Source: Candidatus Sulfotelmatobacter sp. (lineage in GTDB: Bacteria > Acidobacteriota > Terriglobia > Terriglobales > Acidobacteriaceae). Taken from it: 64,000 nt of DNA. The stretch is taken from positions 124,001 to 188,000 of the forward strand of contig JASHOH010000136.1 in assembly GCA_030041215.1 (NCBI GenBank). Reading direction: 5' to 3'. A program made the translations under genes and the position numbers. How positions within the stretch are numbered: the first letter of the stretch is position 1; every line of letters begins with the position of its first letter. The notes below the pieces were generated by a model. The model did no database searches. It was not told the DNA's origin and worked only from the letters and a program-made list of their open reading frames with translations. This document shows, in pieces, positions 53,125-62,626 of this stretch.

Positions 53125-54310
53125 GAATCTTCACCTGATCGATAGCGTTATTTAAGTAGCCGCTGGGATTCCATTCGCCGGTGGCTGGCTGAACTCGGCC
53201 CTGCGTGTCGGTGGCGCGCGACATGATCGAGTAGTCGCCGCGCTGTGGCGGCTTCCAGTCGTAGCTCCACAAGCGCCAGGCGTAGTGCTCCTGCTCATGA
53301 CCCAGCTTTGCTGGATTCCAGGAAGATCCGCCATCGATTGAGATCTCGACTTTGACGATATCAGCTTCGCCGGCCCATGCTGCGCCCTGCACCGTCAGCT
53401 TGTCCGCTTTCACGGTTGAGCCGTCGGCAGGGCCTGAGATCACCGACTTCACATTCAGGGCAGTGAGCACGTGCGTATCTTCCGGCTTCACGGCTTCACC
53501 GGGCTGCACGGGATGGTTGGGGAAACGATATGCCGGACTCATGAAGTTGCCGACGAATTCCGATTCGAGCACTTTCACTTCTGTGAGCCACTTGCAGGAG
53601 GCGGCACCGATCCAACCGGGCACAAGCGCGCGGGCGGGAAAACCGTGATGCTTGGTGAGCGGCAAACCGTTCATGTGAGTCGCGACCAGAGTGTCGGAAT
53701 CGAGAGCTTTCTCGACTGGGATGCTGCGAATGAATGGCGGCACTTTACCGGGGACTTCATCGAGTCCGCGAAACATGACGTGCTTGCCACTGGGTCTCAC
53801 TCCCGCACGCTGCAAGACATCTCGCAGACGAACACCAGAAAAACGCGCCGTGCTGACTGCACCTTTGCCCCATTGAATTCCCGGGACCTGTGGACGATAC
53901 AATCCACGGCCATTGCCGGCGCATTCGAGCGTATTCACGACGGAATGCGTTTCGAATTTGGACAGGTCGGACAGGCTGAGAGTGAGTGGCTTTTCGACTT
54001 CTCCAGCAATGGAAAGGCGCCACTGATGGGCATCGAACTCAATCGGCTCGTGCATATGGTTGCGCACAAAAAAGTGGGGCACGGGCGTGAGCCAAGTATT
54101 GAAGTACTCAACGGGAGTTTCGAGATCGACGAAGCGGAAGGAGCGCAAAAGCATTCCATCTTCGCCGGGAAGCGGCACCGACTGCGCTTGGAGGACGAGC
54201 GGACGGCCCGATGGGGGGAGAGCCCAGCTCAATGCAGCTGGTGTCGCAGCTGTGATCAGAGCGGCTGCGGAAATCTGTTGCAGGAAATTGCGTCTTGAGC
54301 TAGCAGCCAT
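53114..54310 (-). CDS. Sulfite oxidase/dehydrogenase molybdenum subunit
   Basis: 398 residues. Leader SSRRNFLQQISAAALITAA is a twin-arginine signal for Tat export. The molybdopterin-domain Cys is C130 in VNTLECAGNGRGLY, with KHGFPARALVPGWIGA downstream; the C-terminal dimerisation domain has VQGAAWAGEADIVKVEISI. Oxidises sulfite to sulfate in the periplasm (SorA-like), although several related enzymes act on other oxyanions. Coupled to the cytochrome gene. Confidence 0.9.
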   Translation of the reverse strand: MAASSRRNFLQQISAAALITAATPAALSWALPPSGRPLVLQAQSVPLPGEDGMLLRSFRFVDLETPVEYFNTWLTPVPHFFVRNHMHEPIEFDAHQWRLSIAGEVEKPLTLSLSDLSKFETHSVVNTLECAGNGRGLYRPQVPGIQWGKGAVSTARFSGVRLRDVLQRAGVRPSGKHVMFRGLDEVPGKVPPFIRSIPVEKALDSDTLVATHMNGLPLTKHHGFPARALVPGWIGAASCKWLTEVKVLESEFVGNFMSPAYRFPNHPVQPGEAVKPEDTHVLTALNVKSVISGPADGSTVKADKLTVQGAAWAGEADIVKVEISIDGGSSWNPAKLGHEQEHYAWRLWSYDWKPPQRGDYSIMSRATDTQGRVQPATGEWNPSGYLNNAIDQVKIHVA

Positions 54311-54371
54311 AAAGCAGATAAATTTAATTCAATAAGTAGACTTGTGTCGACAACGAAAATTGTTGTGCGCC

Positions 54372-54411
54372 GCCGGCCCGGAAAAGGAGAGTGAGCCAAA
54401 ACCGGGCCGGC
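54372..54411. other. Perfect 10-bp GC-rich inverted repeat
   Basis: GCCGGCCCGG (54372-54381) and CCGGGCCGGC (54402-54411) enclose 20 bases in the gap between the porin and sulfite dehydrogenase genes. No T run adjoins it; may halt or protect transcript ends. Confidence 0.55.
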
Positions 54412-54439
54412 AGCGATTCCGAAGGGAAAAGCCCCCCTC

Positions 54440-54477
54440 GAAAAATTGAGTTGCGGCGCGGCCCGTCAGCCGCGCCG
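54440..54477 (-). terminator. Terminator of the DcaP-like porin gene
   Basis: Read on the minus strand: CGGCGCGGC, loop, GCCGCGCCG (stem 54454-54477), then 8 bases and TTTTT. It lies 18 bases after the porin stop. The distance from stem to T run is a little long. Confidence 0.6.
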
Positions 54478-54494
54478 TTGCCAGTCTCGAGCAG

Positions 54495-56447
54495 TTATGG
54501 CAAGTAGTAGCGGAACGAAGTGAAAACTTCTCCTTCAATTCCCTCAGGCGAGACTCCGGGAGCGGTCTTTCCCGCGGGGCCAATGCCCGACCACGTCTGC
54601 CGTGTGATGTAAGAGTACTGCGTGCCGAACTGGAACCTGCCTTTGGGGCCGCTGTAGAAGCGGTACCAGAAGCCGGCGGTGCCTTCGATGAGTGACCGGG
54701 TGTCGGCCGTGCAACTGGATCCGAGCGAGCCCGGGTTGAAGCCGCTAGTTAAAGCCAACGTAGGAGCAGTCTCGGTGTAGCAGGCGCTGTTCTTGAACTC
54801 TGGGGCACCGTAGCCGACGTATTCGTTGGTTGCGGTATCGAAGTTGTACGTGCGTTTGTTGTACTCGTCGCCGGTGTAGAGGTAAATATCCAGTTTCTTG
54901 CCGTGCCATTCGAGCGTGGCCAATCCCTGGAGGTTCTTGATCAGATTGGGTGTTCCGTCGGCATGAATGGACAAGTCAGACAGCTGACCTGCACCGTAGC
55001 GGCCGATTCCCTGTCCGCCGAAGGCGTGCAGTCCAAACACGATGTGCTTGTCGTAGAAGGTCCAGCGGGCGTTGGCGCCCCAGCCTCCGCCATTTTTCGA
55101 GACGTTATAAGCTCCGACCGCGCTTGGGCCGGTGACCGCCGCGTCATTCGGGCACGCCGTAAACGGGCCGGTCAGTGGGAAGTTTTCGCACGGGTACACG
55201 CGATCGCGGAAGCGGTCGTACAATCCGAAGATCTCGTAGTGTCCGAAGCCGGGATCGAAGGCAACCTTAGCGATTATGTCCGGTGACGGATTGAAGGTGT
55301 ACGTCCCCAACGGAGTGCAGGTGACGTAGTACGTGGGCGTGGTTGAGGTGGTTAGAGTGTAATTGCTGATAGTGCAGCCGCTGACCGCGCTATTGTAGGT
55401 ATTGCTGGCGCCCTCTGAGCCGAGCAGGAAGTTATCGACGTTGCCGTGAGTGGTCAGGGTTCCCTGCGGATTTTCCATGGCGACGGCGGCCGCAAAGGTC
55501 TTTCCGAAGGTCTTGGTAAGGCGGATACCGTACTGGCGGGCAAAGCTGAAGCCGACCTGGTACCCCGGATCGATGGTCATTGGCCGGGCGTCGTTGGTTC
55601 TCCCTACATCGTCACTGGGAGCAATGCTTACCTTGTTTTCGGTCACGAGACTCCACATCTGGCCGCCGAGGAAGCTCCAGCCATTGTCGAATTTGGCCTG
55701 ACCCCATGCCTGCCGCAGACGGAACACGTAGCTGTTGGTCTGGGTGGCAGTAGAGTTTGTGCCTGACGAAAGAAAGTCGCCAGACATATAGGAGGAAAGT
55801 TCAACGTTCTTCAGCCGGCCGTCAACGTAGACAGTAGGACGCGACTGACGGGCGGAGCCGAAGAACTCCGACATCGTGCTCTGCGCTGCTCCCGGCATGG
55901 TCAGCGAGTTGAAGGGCGTTGTCAGATCTGCACCAAGGGCTCGCTGACGCCGGATGAATGCAGCTTCGGCGAAGCCTCCCGGAGTGATGGTAATGCCACG
56001 GAAGTGAATCGAGACCGGGCCATGCATCGGGTTCTTGTCGGAAGCGGCCTCGGATTGTTGCAGGTTCAAGCCCCCGGATGGAGCTTCCTGCTGAACCGTA
56101 ATAGGCGGCGTTGTTACTTCAGCCACTTGCTGCGGAGCGGCAGGTTGGGGAGCAGCCGGTTGGGCCGAATCGTTGTTTACTGGAGTCACTGCCGGAGTCG
56201 CTGCAGCCGAGTGCTGCTGCTGCCATGCCTGCTGGGCCTGTAATTGTTGGGTGAGTTGTTCGATTTGTTTCTGCTGCGCGGCCAGAGCGTCTTTCAATGC
56301 CTGGACATCAGCGGCGGTGATGGGAGCGGGTGCTGCGGCGGCTGCGTTATTGGCCGCGGGCTTCGATTCTGGATTTTCCGCCCATGAGCCGGCAGACAGA
56401 GCCGCTAATACGGTGAGAACCACAAAAAACTTCTTGCTTGGTTTCAT
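54495..56447 (-). CDS. DcaP-like trimeric outer-membrane porin
   Basis: 650 residues. Signal peptide MKPSKKFFVVLTVLAALSAG ends near SWAE; residues 35-80 form a coiled coil (ADVQALKDALAAQQKQIEQL), then a Gln/Pro/Ala linker and a long beta-barrel with aromatic-ended strands (VSIHFRGITITPGGFAEAAF; NGWSFLGGQMWSLV) and final YYLP. This coiled-coil-plus-barrel layout is that of DcaP porins, which pass organic acids or other small anions. A GTG 13 codons earlier (56486) is an alternative start. Confidence 0.78.
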   Translation of the reverse strand: MKPSKKFFVVLTVLAALSAGSWAENPESKPAANNAAAAAPAPITAADVQALKDALAAQQKQIEQLTQQLQAQQAWQQQHSAAATPAVTPVNNDSAQPAAPQPAAPQQVAEVTTPPITVQQEAPSGGLNLQQSEAASDKNPMHGPVSIHFRGITITPGGFAEAAFIRRQRALGADLTTPFNSLTMPGAAQSTMSEFFGSARQSRPTVYVDGRLKNVELSSYMSGDFLSSGTNSTATQTNSYVFRLRQAWGQAKFDNGWSFLGGQMWSLVTENKVSIAPSDDVGRTNDARPMTIDPGYQVGFSFARQYGIRLTKTFGKTFAAAVAMENPQGTLTTHGNVDNFLLGSEGASNTYNSAVSGCTISNYTLTTSTTPTYYVTCTPLGTYTFNPSPDIIAKVAFDPGFGHYEIFGLYDRFRDRVYPCENFPLTGPFTACPNDAAVTGPSAVGAYNVSKNGGGWGANARWTFYDKHIVFGLHAFGGQGIGRYGAGQLSDLSIHADGTPNLIKNLQGLATLEWHGKKLDIYLYTGDEYNKRTYNFDTATNEYVGYGAPEFKNSACYTETAPTLALTSGFNPGSLGSSCTADTRSLIEGTAGFWYRFYSGPKGRFQFGTQYSYITRQTWSGIGPAGKTAPGVSPEGIEGEVFTSFRYYLP

Positions 56448-56794
56448 AGAAGTACAGTCCTCTCCTTTTTTGAGTTTGGATTTCACATCAACTTCTTGGG
56501 GAAAACGAGAATTCTTTCCTGCAACATGGTTTTAGCTTGTGGAGGAAGCGGGTCAATTTTATTTGCAGAATGTGAATAGACGATGAATATGAAGGTGCAT
56601 ATCTGTCCCGGCTGCCCCCCATTCAAAGTCTCCTGGGTATTGCGCTAGCGGTGCTAGTTCGCCGTCTTCAGGCCCTGCAAGTGGCGCGCCACGGATTTAA
56701 GAACGATGCCATCCAGGCTATAGCCGACTCAGTTGATGGTCTGCGCGCCGCCCCATACCGCTGAAACCAAAAATAGGAACCCGCGAAGAGGCGT
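56448..56794. other. Intergenic region between Rrf2 regulator and porin
   Basis: 347 bases. It includes an AAAAAAGGAGAGG tract just before the porin start. A short plus-strand frame ending at about 56764 (LQALQVARHGFKNDAIQAIA) is not recognised and not called. No clear terminator for the Rrf2 gene. Confidence 0.35.
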
Positions 56795-57292
56795 CTATTC
56801 CCTTTGCTTCCCCCCGACCACCATGGGGAGGACCGCCGTTTTTTGCTTTTCCCTTTTTCTGGCGTTGCGCTTGCCTTTAGGCGGCGTGTCAGAAACCAGA
56901 TCGGCGAGCGTAGTATTTTCGAGAATTTTCGCGGCAGCGTCGCGCACATCGAGAAATACCTGGTATAGCGCGCGATGCGGCAGATCGCGATCGATCAGCA
57001 CGCGCAGTTGCTCAGCATCGGCAAAAGGCGCGAGGGGCCCATCGATCAGGCGCATGATCTCGCTCAGCACGATGTCGGAGGGGTCTCGGCGCAACTGGTA
57101 GCCGCCTTTGGCTCCGCGTACGCTCTCGACCATGCGAGCATTCTTCAGTTCGAGCAGAATCAGCTCGAGAAACTTTTCCGGAAGATTTTCTTCATACGCG
57201 ATTTCGCGAATCTTGATGGCCCCCTGGTTGTAACGGCGGGCCAGCATCATCATGGCTTGCAGTGCGTAAAGTCCTTTTTGCGAGATTTTCAT
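56795..57292 (-). CDS. Rrf2-family transcription regulator without Fe-S cysteines
   Basis: 165 residues from ATG 57292. The winged helix-turn-helix (ISQKGLYALQAMMMLARRY; EENLPEKFLELILLELKNAR; VESVRGAKGGYQLRRDP) is typical Rrf2. There is no cysteine at all, so it cannot hold the IscR/NsrR cluster; this places it with CymR-like members that sense sulfur status through a partner protein. The basic tail (KGKRNARKREKQK) is unusual. An upstream 24-codon reading is rejected because the Rrf2 fold starts at this Met. Confidence 0.88.
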   Translation of the reverse strand: MKISQKGLYALQAMMMLARRYNQGAIKIREIAYEENLPEKFLELILLELKNARMVESVRGAKGGYQLRRDPSDIVLSEIMRLIDGPLAPFADAEQLRVLIDRDLPHRALYQVFLDVRDAAAKILENTTLADLVSDTPPKGKRNARKREKQKTAVLPMVVGGKQRE

Positions 57293-57632
57293 AGGGGCCG
57301 AATTATGCCATAAAGTCCATGGAAATAATAGAGTTTGTTCATATTCTATATATTGCAATCGCAATGCCTTTCCCTGGCCGCAACAAATTATTGAAGTGCT
57401 TGGTTTGTCAATGACTTATGTTTTTGGGGAAATAGTTGTCAAACTTCGAGATGCAATGAACTGCGCTTCGGCAGCATTTTGTGGCCTGGGACCAAAGAAG
57501 CAGCTTCCGTTCGATGCGCTGCCAGGGCAGGCTCTCGGCGCTCCTGCCCGAGCAATTCGAGATGACATCAAAGAAAGAACCGCGATGGAATGAAAGTCGT
57601 ATGTGATCAGTGAAACACAGGCGTGAAATGGA
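57293..57632. other. Intergenic region upstream of the Rrf2 gene
   Basis: 340 bases between the PP2C phosphatase stop and the Rrf2 start, holding the candidate operator, the Rrf2 promoter and, near 57540-57570, a degenerate GCTCCTGCCCGAGCAATTCG-type repeat half. No gene seen. Confidence 0.35.
57328..57349 (-). promoter_or_regulatory. Candidate operator upstream of the Rrf2 gene
   Basis: ATAGA..TTTG/CATATTCTAT, an imperfect 22-base palindrome with 8 of 10 arm bases paired, centred about 46 bases before the start. Rrf2 proteins commonly bind AT-rich palindromes at their own promoters. No other copy was found by eye in the window. Confidence 0.35.
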
Positions 57633-58415
57633 CTAAGATTCCGGGCCGATGCGCAAAACTTGCACGGTGATATTGTCAGGTCCACCGCGCTGGCGGGCCA
57701 GTTTAACGAGAGCAGCACAGCAGTCGGCGGGCGAATTTTCGCTGGCCGCCTTCGCAATTTCCTCTTCCGTAACCATACCCCAAAGCCCATCAGTACAGAG
57801 CACCAGGTCATCACCCTCGTGCAACTCGATGGCTTTTTCACTGCTGTCGACGGCGGCCGTCAGGCCTGCTCCCAAGGCTGCGGTCAGGATGTGACGCTGG
57901 GGATGGGTTTCGGCATCCTCGGCGCGCACGATGCCGCTTTCTACCAGGCGTCCAACGTAAGAATGGTCATGGGTCAAACGCGAGATGTGCCCTTCACGGA
58001 CCAGATACAGACGGCTATCTCCAACGTGCGCAAAATAAAGCTGCCGCCCCACGATGACGATAGCCGTGCAGGTTGTTCCCATGCCGTAAAAAGCGGGATT
58101 CAGATCGGCATACTTCTGAATGCGGGAATGGGCCTCCAGGAACGATTCCACCAGAGCGGCCCGGGGATCTCCGCGAAAGGTTTCGTAGTAAACTTCGCGA
58201 ACCGCCTCGACTGCGAGGTGACTGGCTTCCTGACCGCCTTCGTGACCCCCCATGCCGTCGGCAACGACAGCGATGCGTCCCTTGCGACGGAATTCTTCGC
58301 CACCAGCTGGTTCCCAATAAAGATAGGAGTCCTCGTTGTTTTCCCGCTGGCAGCCCAGGTCGGAGAGGCCGGCGACTTCAACTCCGGGTTTTACGTTCAT
58401 ACATTCGACTGACAC
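57633..58415 (-). CDS. PP2C-type serine/threonine protein phosphatase
   Basis: 260 residues. All PP2C metal and phosphate motifs are present: SDLGCQRENNEDSY, VVADGMGGHEGG, GMGTTCTAIVIV, AHVGDSRLYLV, LCTDGLWGMV and GGPDNITVQV. A compact cytosolic Stp1-like enzyme with no membrane part. GTG 58415 has AGGA 8-9 bases upstream. Its partner kinase is not in the window. Confidence 0.95.
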   Translation of the reverse strand: MSVECMNVKPGVEVAGLSDLGCQRENNEDSYLYWEPAGGEEFRRKGRIAVVADGMGGHEGGQEASHLAVEAVREVYYETFRGDPRAALVESFLEAHSRIQKYADLNPAFYGMGTTCTAIVIVGRQLYFAHVGDSRLYLVREGHISRLTHDHSYVGRLVESGIVRAEDAETHPQRHILTAALGAGLTAAVDSSEKAIELHEGDDLVLCTDGLWGMVTEEEIAKAASENSPADCCAALVKLARQRGGPDNITVQVLRIGPES

Positions 58416-58622
58416 GTTAGTTGCTTCCTGTAAGGAGGGCGCGGGAAGCCATGGCTCTGGGAGCTAAACGCGTCCTTCTACGGGCGTGGGACAGCCCGGA
58501 CATTATAGACAAGAGGCAGGGGTGGCGCGACTTTTTTCCAATAAATTCCGGGAAACGGAAACCCGCGAAGGCGAATCAGCAAACTTCGTGCTATGGTGAT
58601 CTTTTCTAATTGCGGACAAAAA

Positions 58623-58650
58623 ACAAAAAGCCGCAACCACTGGCGGCTTT
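58623..58650 (-). terminator. Terminator of the secreted Gln-rich protein gene
   Basis: On the minus strand AAAGCCGC, 8-base loop, GCGGCTTT followed by TTGTTTTTTG. It lies 36 bases after the stop at 58686. Confidence 0.8.
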
Positions 58651-58685
58651 CGTTCGAGCCTGGAAGAATTTCTCGGGTCGTCGGT

Positions 58686-59063
58686 CTAATTCGAGTGCTT
58701 GTCTTTGTAGATCTCTCTGCTGGTTTTGTTCTGCTCTTTATTCAACTGCCTCTGCTCGCTTTTGGTCAGGTGCCCATTGTGCTTGGCCATATCGGCCTTT
58801 TCCTGGTTCTCGATGTGCTGTTCCTGACGTTCGACGTGCGCAGCCTGACCCGGCGTCATGGTGCCGTTCTTCACGCCATTCGCGATGCGGTCCTGCTGGT
58901 TTTGCTCGCGCTGGTTTACTTCGTTGACGCGAGGATGACCGGGATCAACTACGCCCGGGCCTGCGCCGCTAGTGTTGCTATCTTGGGCTTGAGCAGCGGC
59001 TGCGCTGATCATCAGAGCACCCGCCACAAGGATGAGAAACGGTTTCCAGATTTTGTTTGTCAT
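58686..59063 (-). CDS. Exported Gln/Asn/Glu-rich protein of unknown function
   Basis: 125 residues. A signal peptide (WKPFLILVAGALMISAAAAQ, cleavage after AQAQ) is followed by a very polar helical protein with repeating RxxxQ/N units (QREQNQQDRIANGVKNG, HVERQEQHIENQEKADMAKH, SEQRQLNKEQNKTSREI). Proteins of this pattern are common in soil acidobacteria and proteobacteria, without known role. Single gene with its own terminator. Confidence 0.75.
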   Translation of the reverse strand: MTNKIWKPFLILVAGALMISAAAAQAQDSNTSGAGPGVVDPGHPRVNEVNQREQNQQDRIANGVKNGTMTPGQAAHVERQEQHIENQEKADMAKHNGHLTKSEQRQLNKEQNKTSREIYKDKHSN

Positions 59064-59318
59064 GCTTGACTAAACCCCCGGGGCCAAGTTTAGTTGTGGG
59101 GTCATATATCTGCCAGTTACCAACGTCAATGGGGAACCATTTTCGGCAATGGCAGCCAACTGTGTTGTGGTTACCAGAGTCACATAGCCTCCGCATCGCT
59201 CGGAGGACTCTGACCATGACTGATGGAAACGTTGTGAGGATGAGCACGCAATCGGACTGTGATTTTGCGTGGGACTGGCTACGGTAAGGCGTATAATCTT
59301 GTCCGCCCTGGAGGCGAT

Positions 59319-59774
59319 ATGAAACTAACCGATCCCGTTGCCCTGGTTTTGAAGAGCAAGGAGAGCAGCAGAGTTCTTTCGATCTCGCCAGACCAGTCTG
59401 TGTACGAAGCGATTGAGAAAATGGCCGAGTATGGGATTGGCGCCTTGCTGGTAATCTCGGAGGGCAAACTGGTTGGCATCATGTCAGAGCGGGACTATGC
59501 GCGCAAAGTAATTCTGAAGGGCCACTCGTCCAAAGAAACCGCCGTGCGAGAGATCATGACGTCTCCCGTCGTCTTCGTCACGCCGCGGCACACAGTGGAT
59601 GATTGCATGTCGATCATGACCGAGCACCATTTCCGCCATCTTCCGGTGATGGGCGATCGGGAAACGGTTGTGGGCCTGGTTTCGTTGGGCGATCTGGTGA
59701 AGTGGATCATCTCCGGCCAAGCACAGCACATTCAAGAGTTGGAAGGGTATATTACGGGGAAGTATCCGGGGTAG
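59319..59774 (+). CDS. CBS-domain pair protein
   Basis: 151 residues, two CBS motifs ([20 protein letters not shown]...[31 protein letters not shown]...[12 protein letters not shown]), a fold that binds adenosyl nucleotides. Stand-alone CBS pairs regulate partner proteins by sensing AMP, ATP or NAD(H). GGAGG lies 5 bases before ATG 59319 and a TATAAT is at 59292-59297; so a longer reading from 59259 is rejected. Confidence 0.9.
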   Translation: MKLTDPVALVLKSKESSRVLSISPDQSVYEAIEKMAEYGIGALLVISEGKLVGIMSERDYARKVILKGHSSKETAVREIMTSPVVFVTPRHTVDDCMSIMTEHHFRHLPVMGDRETVVGLVSLGDLVKWIISGQAQHIQELEGYITGKYPG

Positions 59775-59989
59775 TACGCCTACTTGCTGGTTGGCTTGTA
59801 TCTGAAACCCGCTACAACCGGGTGTCATTCCCAAGCCCCGCGCTTTTATCAGCTGGGCGAGGAGTCTCACTTCCAATGGTCTGTGCCTCGGAGATCCTTC
59901 GCTCCGCCTGAAAAGCGGCTCCGCCCAGGATGACGCCGGAAAGAAAATCGGCGCCCCAAATTTCCGCCGTCAGCGCGCTTGCGTAATTG

Positions 59990-60739
59990 CTAAGGCAGCG
60001 AACCTACCGGCCGCTCTTCAGTCCTGAATTCCAGCTTGTAGCCAGAGCGGGCGGCGTCATCATGGAACATGCGCACGGTTTCGAGCGAGAACTCGTGCAG
60101 ATCTTTACCGATCAGATCGATCTTCTTCAGCACGTCTGACGTGACGGTGATGATGTGGCATCCAATCTCGTCGGCTTGCATGACGTTGAGCAGTTCGCGC
60201 GGGCTGGCCCAAACAAGCTGAGTTGTGGCAGGCAGCAACTCGAGAGCCGACTTCATCAGTGGAACGGGATCGCGCCCGGTGTCGGCGACGCGTCCGGCAA
60301 AAACTGAAATGTACGACGGAGCGCCACCCTTCAGCGCCTTAGCAACATGCCGTACTTGATCGAGCGCGAGCAGCGCGGTCGCATTCACCTGAATGCCGTC
60401 GGTACTTAACCGGCGGATGAGCCGGTCCATCGGTTCGCCCCGCGTATTGGTGACAGGAATCTTGACGTAGATGTTACGCGCCCAACCGGCAATCTTGTGG
60501 GCCTGCCGCTCCATCTGATGTTCATCGTCGGCAAAAACTTCAAACGAGATTGGGCGGTCGGTGATGCGCTCTAGAATCTCGCGGGCAAAGCGCTCGTAAT
60601 CTTTCACGCCAGCTTTTCGCATCAGCGTGGGATTGGTGGTGAAGCCCTTAATGTAGGGCTGCCGGTACAGGTCCAACATGCTGGACATGTCGGCACCATC
60701 GGCGAATATCTGAACCTTAAGATCAGATACGGACTTCAT
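59990..60739 (-). CDS. Transaldolase-family protein
   Basis: 249 residues, (beta/alpha)8 barrel of the small transaldolase/fructose-6-P aldolase type. Schiff-base Lys in NIYVKIPVTNTRG, GFTTNPTLMRKAG near the start, and ISVFAGRVADTGRDP. As transaldolase it makes sedoheptulose-7-phosphate, the substrate of the isomerase domain encoded just upstream; the 17-base overlap with that gene supports a joint role. Confidence 0.88.
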   Translation of the reverse strand: MKSVSDLKVQIFADGADMSSMLDLYRQPYIKGFTTNPTLMRKAGVKDYERFAREILERITDRPISFEVFADDEHQMERQAHKIAGWARNIYVKIPVTNTRGEPMDRLIRRLSTDGIQVNATALLALDQVRHVAKALKGGAPSYISVFAGRVADTGRDPVPLMKSALELLPATTQLVWASPRELLNVMQADEIGCHIITVTSDVLKKIDLIGKDLHEFSLETVRMFHDDAARSGYKLEFRTEERPVGSLP

Positions 60740-61904
60740 CAGCAGTTCCCTTCAGACTCCTCGCGATAATCCAGTCTGCGGCCTCGCGCAATGATTTCAC
60801 AACCGCATCCGGTGGACGCTGCGGCTTCGGCTCGCGATAGCCATAGTCGATCAAAATGGTCGTGCATCCGGCGGCGTGGCCGGCATCGATATCGCGCCAG
60901 CGGTCGCCCACAACGAAGCTGCGCGCCAGATCGATATTGTGCTTGCGCTGAGCCTCGAACAACAATCCAGGCAGGGGCTTGCGGCACGCGCAATGATCTG
61001 CATCGTCATGATAGCAGACGAAAATGTCGTCGATGGGCAGGGAGCTGGCCAGCGATGCGTGCATGGCGTCAATAACGGCGCGGGTTTGATTGCCCCGGGC
61101 GACATCGGGCTGGTTAGTTACGACGAATAACGCAAAGCCGCGAGCCTTTAGATCAAGCAGAGTGACCGCAATGCCTGGAACTAACTCAAACTCGTCGAGC
61201 GATGCCGGGGTATGTGGTTTGCCGTCGCGCACCAGCGCGCGGTTCAGGACGCCGTCGCGGTCGAGAAAAACGGCCGGTCGCAGTTGAGGTTCAGCGGAAG
61301 CAGTCGATTCCCATTTGCTTAGCTGTCGCTTCACAGCGGGATGTGAGACCAGCAAATGCCAGACAACTGCCTGGAAAGCCTCCGTATGTGGGGTTAGGTG
61401 CGCGGGATTGACCGTAGGAATGATGATGCAAACATCGGCAACTTTGGCGGTGTAGCCTCCGTCGCGACCGACCACGCCGAGAATTTTCGCTCCTACGCCA
61501 GTGGCGTACTGAAGGGCGGCGACCAAATTGGGGCTGACATTTTTCTCCAAGTTGCCCCCGCCCACGGAAAAAACCATCACAAGATCGCTTGGCCGCAACC
61601 GGCTGACACGTAGCCATCCCTCAAATACGCTCGCCCAGCCTTCATCGTTTACGCGCGCAGTCAATTCCGAAACGTTGTCCGTGGGAGCATAAGCCTCGAT
61701 GCCCGCGATTTTTCTGAAATCGTTCACGGCGTGCGAAGCGTTGGCAGCGCTACCGCCAACACCAAGAATAAACAAGCGCCCGCCGGCAGCTCGCGTTTGA
61801 GCCAAGAGGGCTGCGGCCGCTTCAAGACGGTCGCGGTCCAGGCGGTCGATGACTTGTCTGGCCTCAGCTAAAAACTGCTGCGCAAATGTGTTCTCGGCCC
61901 TCAT
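60723..61904 (-). CDS. Fused sedoheptulose-7-P isomerase (SIS) and heptose bisphosphate phosphatase (HAD)
   Basis: 393 residues in two enzymes. Residues about 1-195: SIS domain of the GmhA type (GRLFILGVGGSAANASHAVN; MVFSVGGGNLEKNVS). Residues about 205-385: HAD phosphatase of the GmhB type, with nucleophile in VFLDRDGVLNRA, VVTNQPDVARG, the zinc loop CYHDDADHCACRKP and VGDRWRDIDAG. Together they make steps 1 and 3 of ADP/GDP-heptose formation. 4-base overlap with the preceding gene, 17-base overlap with the following one. Confidence 0.92.
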   Translation of the reverse strand: MRAENTFAQQFLAEARQVIDRLDRDRLEAAAALLAQTRAAGGRLFILGVGGSAANASHAVNDFRKIAGIEAYAPTDNVSELTARVNDEGWASVFEGWLRVSRLRPSDLVMVFSVGGGNLEKNVSPNLVAALQYATGVGAKILGVVGRDGGYTAKVADVCIIIPTVNPAHLTPHTEAFQAVVWHLLVSHPAVKRQLSKWESTASAEPQLRPAVFLDRDGVLNRALVRDGKPHTPASLDEFELVPGIAVTLLDLKARGFALFVVTNQPDVARGNQTRAVIDAMHASLASSLPIDDIFVCYHDDADHCACRKPLPGLLFEAQRKHNIDLARSFVVGDRWRDIDAGHAAGCTTILIDYGYREPKPQRPPDAVVKSLREAADWIIARSLKGTADEVRI

Positions 61905-62617
61905 GAACGCTGTTGGTTGGCTTCCTGCATGATGAGGAACTCCGCAGTTTCTCGCAGTCCCGCCGGCGAGCCAATTTCGTAGAAACGCTCTTTCACTTCA
62001 TACGCCGCCAGTTGCTTTTGACGCAACAGAACGGCATAAAGTTCGGCAAGATCATAAGTCTTTCCAGCAGGCACATTGTCGAATGCTTCGGCGCGAAAAA
62101 CTCCCAACCCATAATCGATGTAGCGCATACGTGGCGTGCGATTCGTTTTGCCGTACACGAGAATTTTTCCATTTGCGAATTCGACGTTGCTGGTGTCCCA
62201 CTTCCCTTCATTGCGGAAGACAGTCATCATGGCCGGCTTGTCTGAAGCCCCGAAGCTGCGTGCGACGTCCGCGTAGTCGCACAGAAGATAGGAATCGCCA
62301 TACATCACGAAAAAAGCATCGCCCAGTTGAGGCAGCGCATTCTTGATTGCGCCGGCCGTCCCCAGCAACAGCGGCCCATCGAAAGAGTAGTCTACCTGAA
62401 CGCCGAATGCCTGTCCGTTACCAATCGAGCGCTCGATCAAAGTGCCGAGATGGCCCACACAGAGTACGACGCGTGTGATTCCCTTCGAGCGCAACAGCCG
62501 CAATTGATGCACGACAAACGGCTCGCCGTTCAACTCAAGCAGAGACTTGGGGATGGCCTCAGTCATGGGCCGCAAGCGAGTGGCCTGGCCCCCGGCAAGA
62601 ATGGCAACGGTCAACAA
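61901..62617 (-). CDS. hddC: Heptose-1-phosphate nucleotidyltransferase (HddC-like)
   Basis: 238 residues, sugar nucleotidyltransferase fold: AILAGGQATRLRPMTEAIPK at the N-terminus, FFVMYGDSYLLCDY with the metal Asp, and a short C-terminal part. In this operon it should join heptose-1-P to GMP (HddC) making GDP-D-glycero-D-manno-heptose; the exact nucleotide is inferred from the HddA-type kinase beside it. Starts with GTTGACC context, 9 bases after hddA; no fused kinase domain. Confidence 0.85.
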   Translation of the reverse strand: MLTVAILAGGQATRLRPMTEAIPKSLLELNGEPFVVHQLRLLRSKGITRVVLCVGHLGTLIERSIGNGQAFGVQVDYSFDGPLLLGTAGAIKNALPQLGDAFFVMYGDSYLLCDYADVARSFGASDKPAMMTVFRNEGKWDTSNVEFANGKILVYGKTNRTPRMRYIDYGLGVFRAEAFDNVPAGKTYDLAELYAVLLRQKQLAAYEVKERFYEIGSPAGLRETAEFLIMQEANQQRS

Positions 62618-62626
62618 TCGAGGCTC

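Noticed and set aside
56650-56764. Short plus-strand frame reading LQALQVARHGFKNDAIQAIA
   Set aside because: Protein-like but without start signal or known family; not enough to call a gene remnant.
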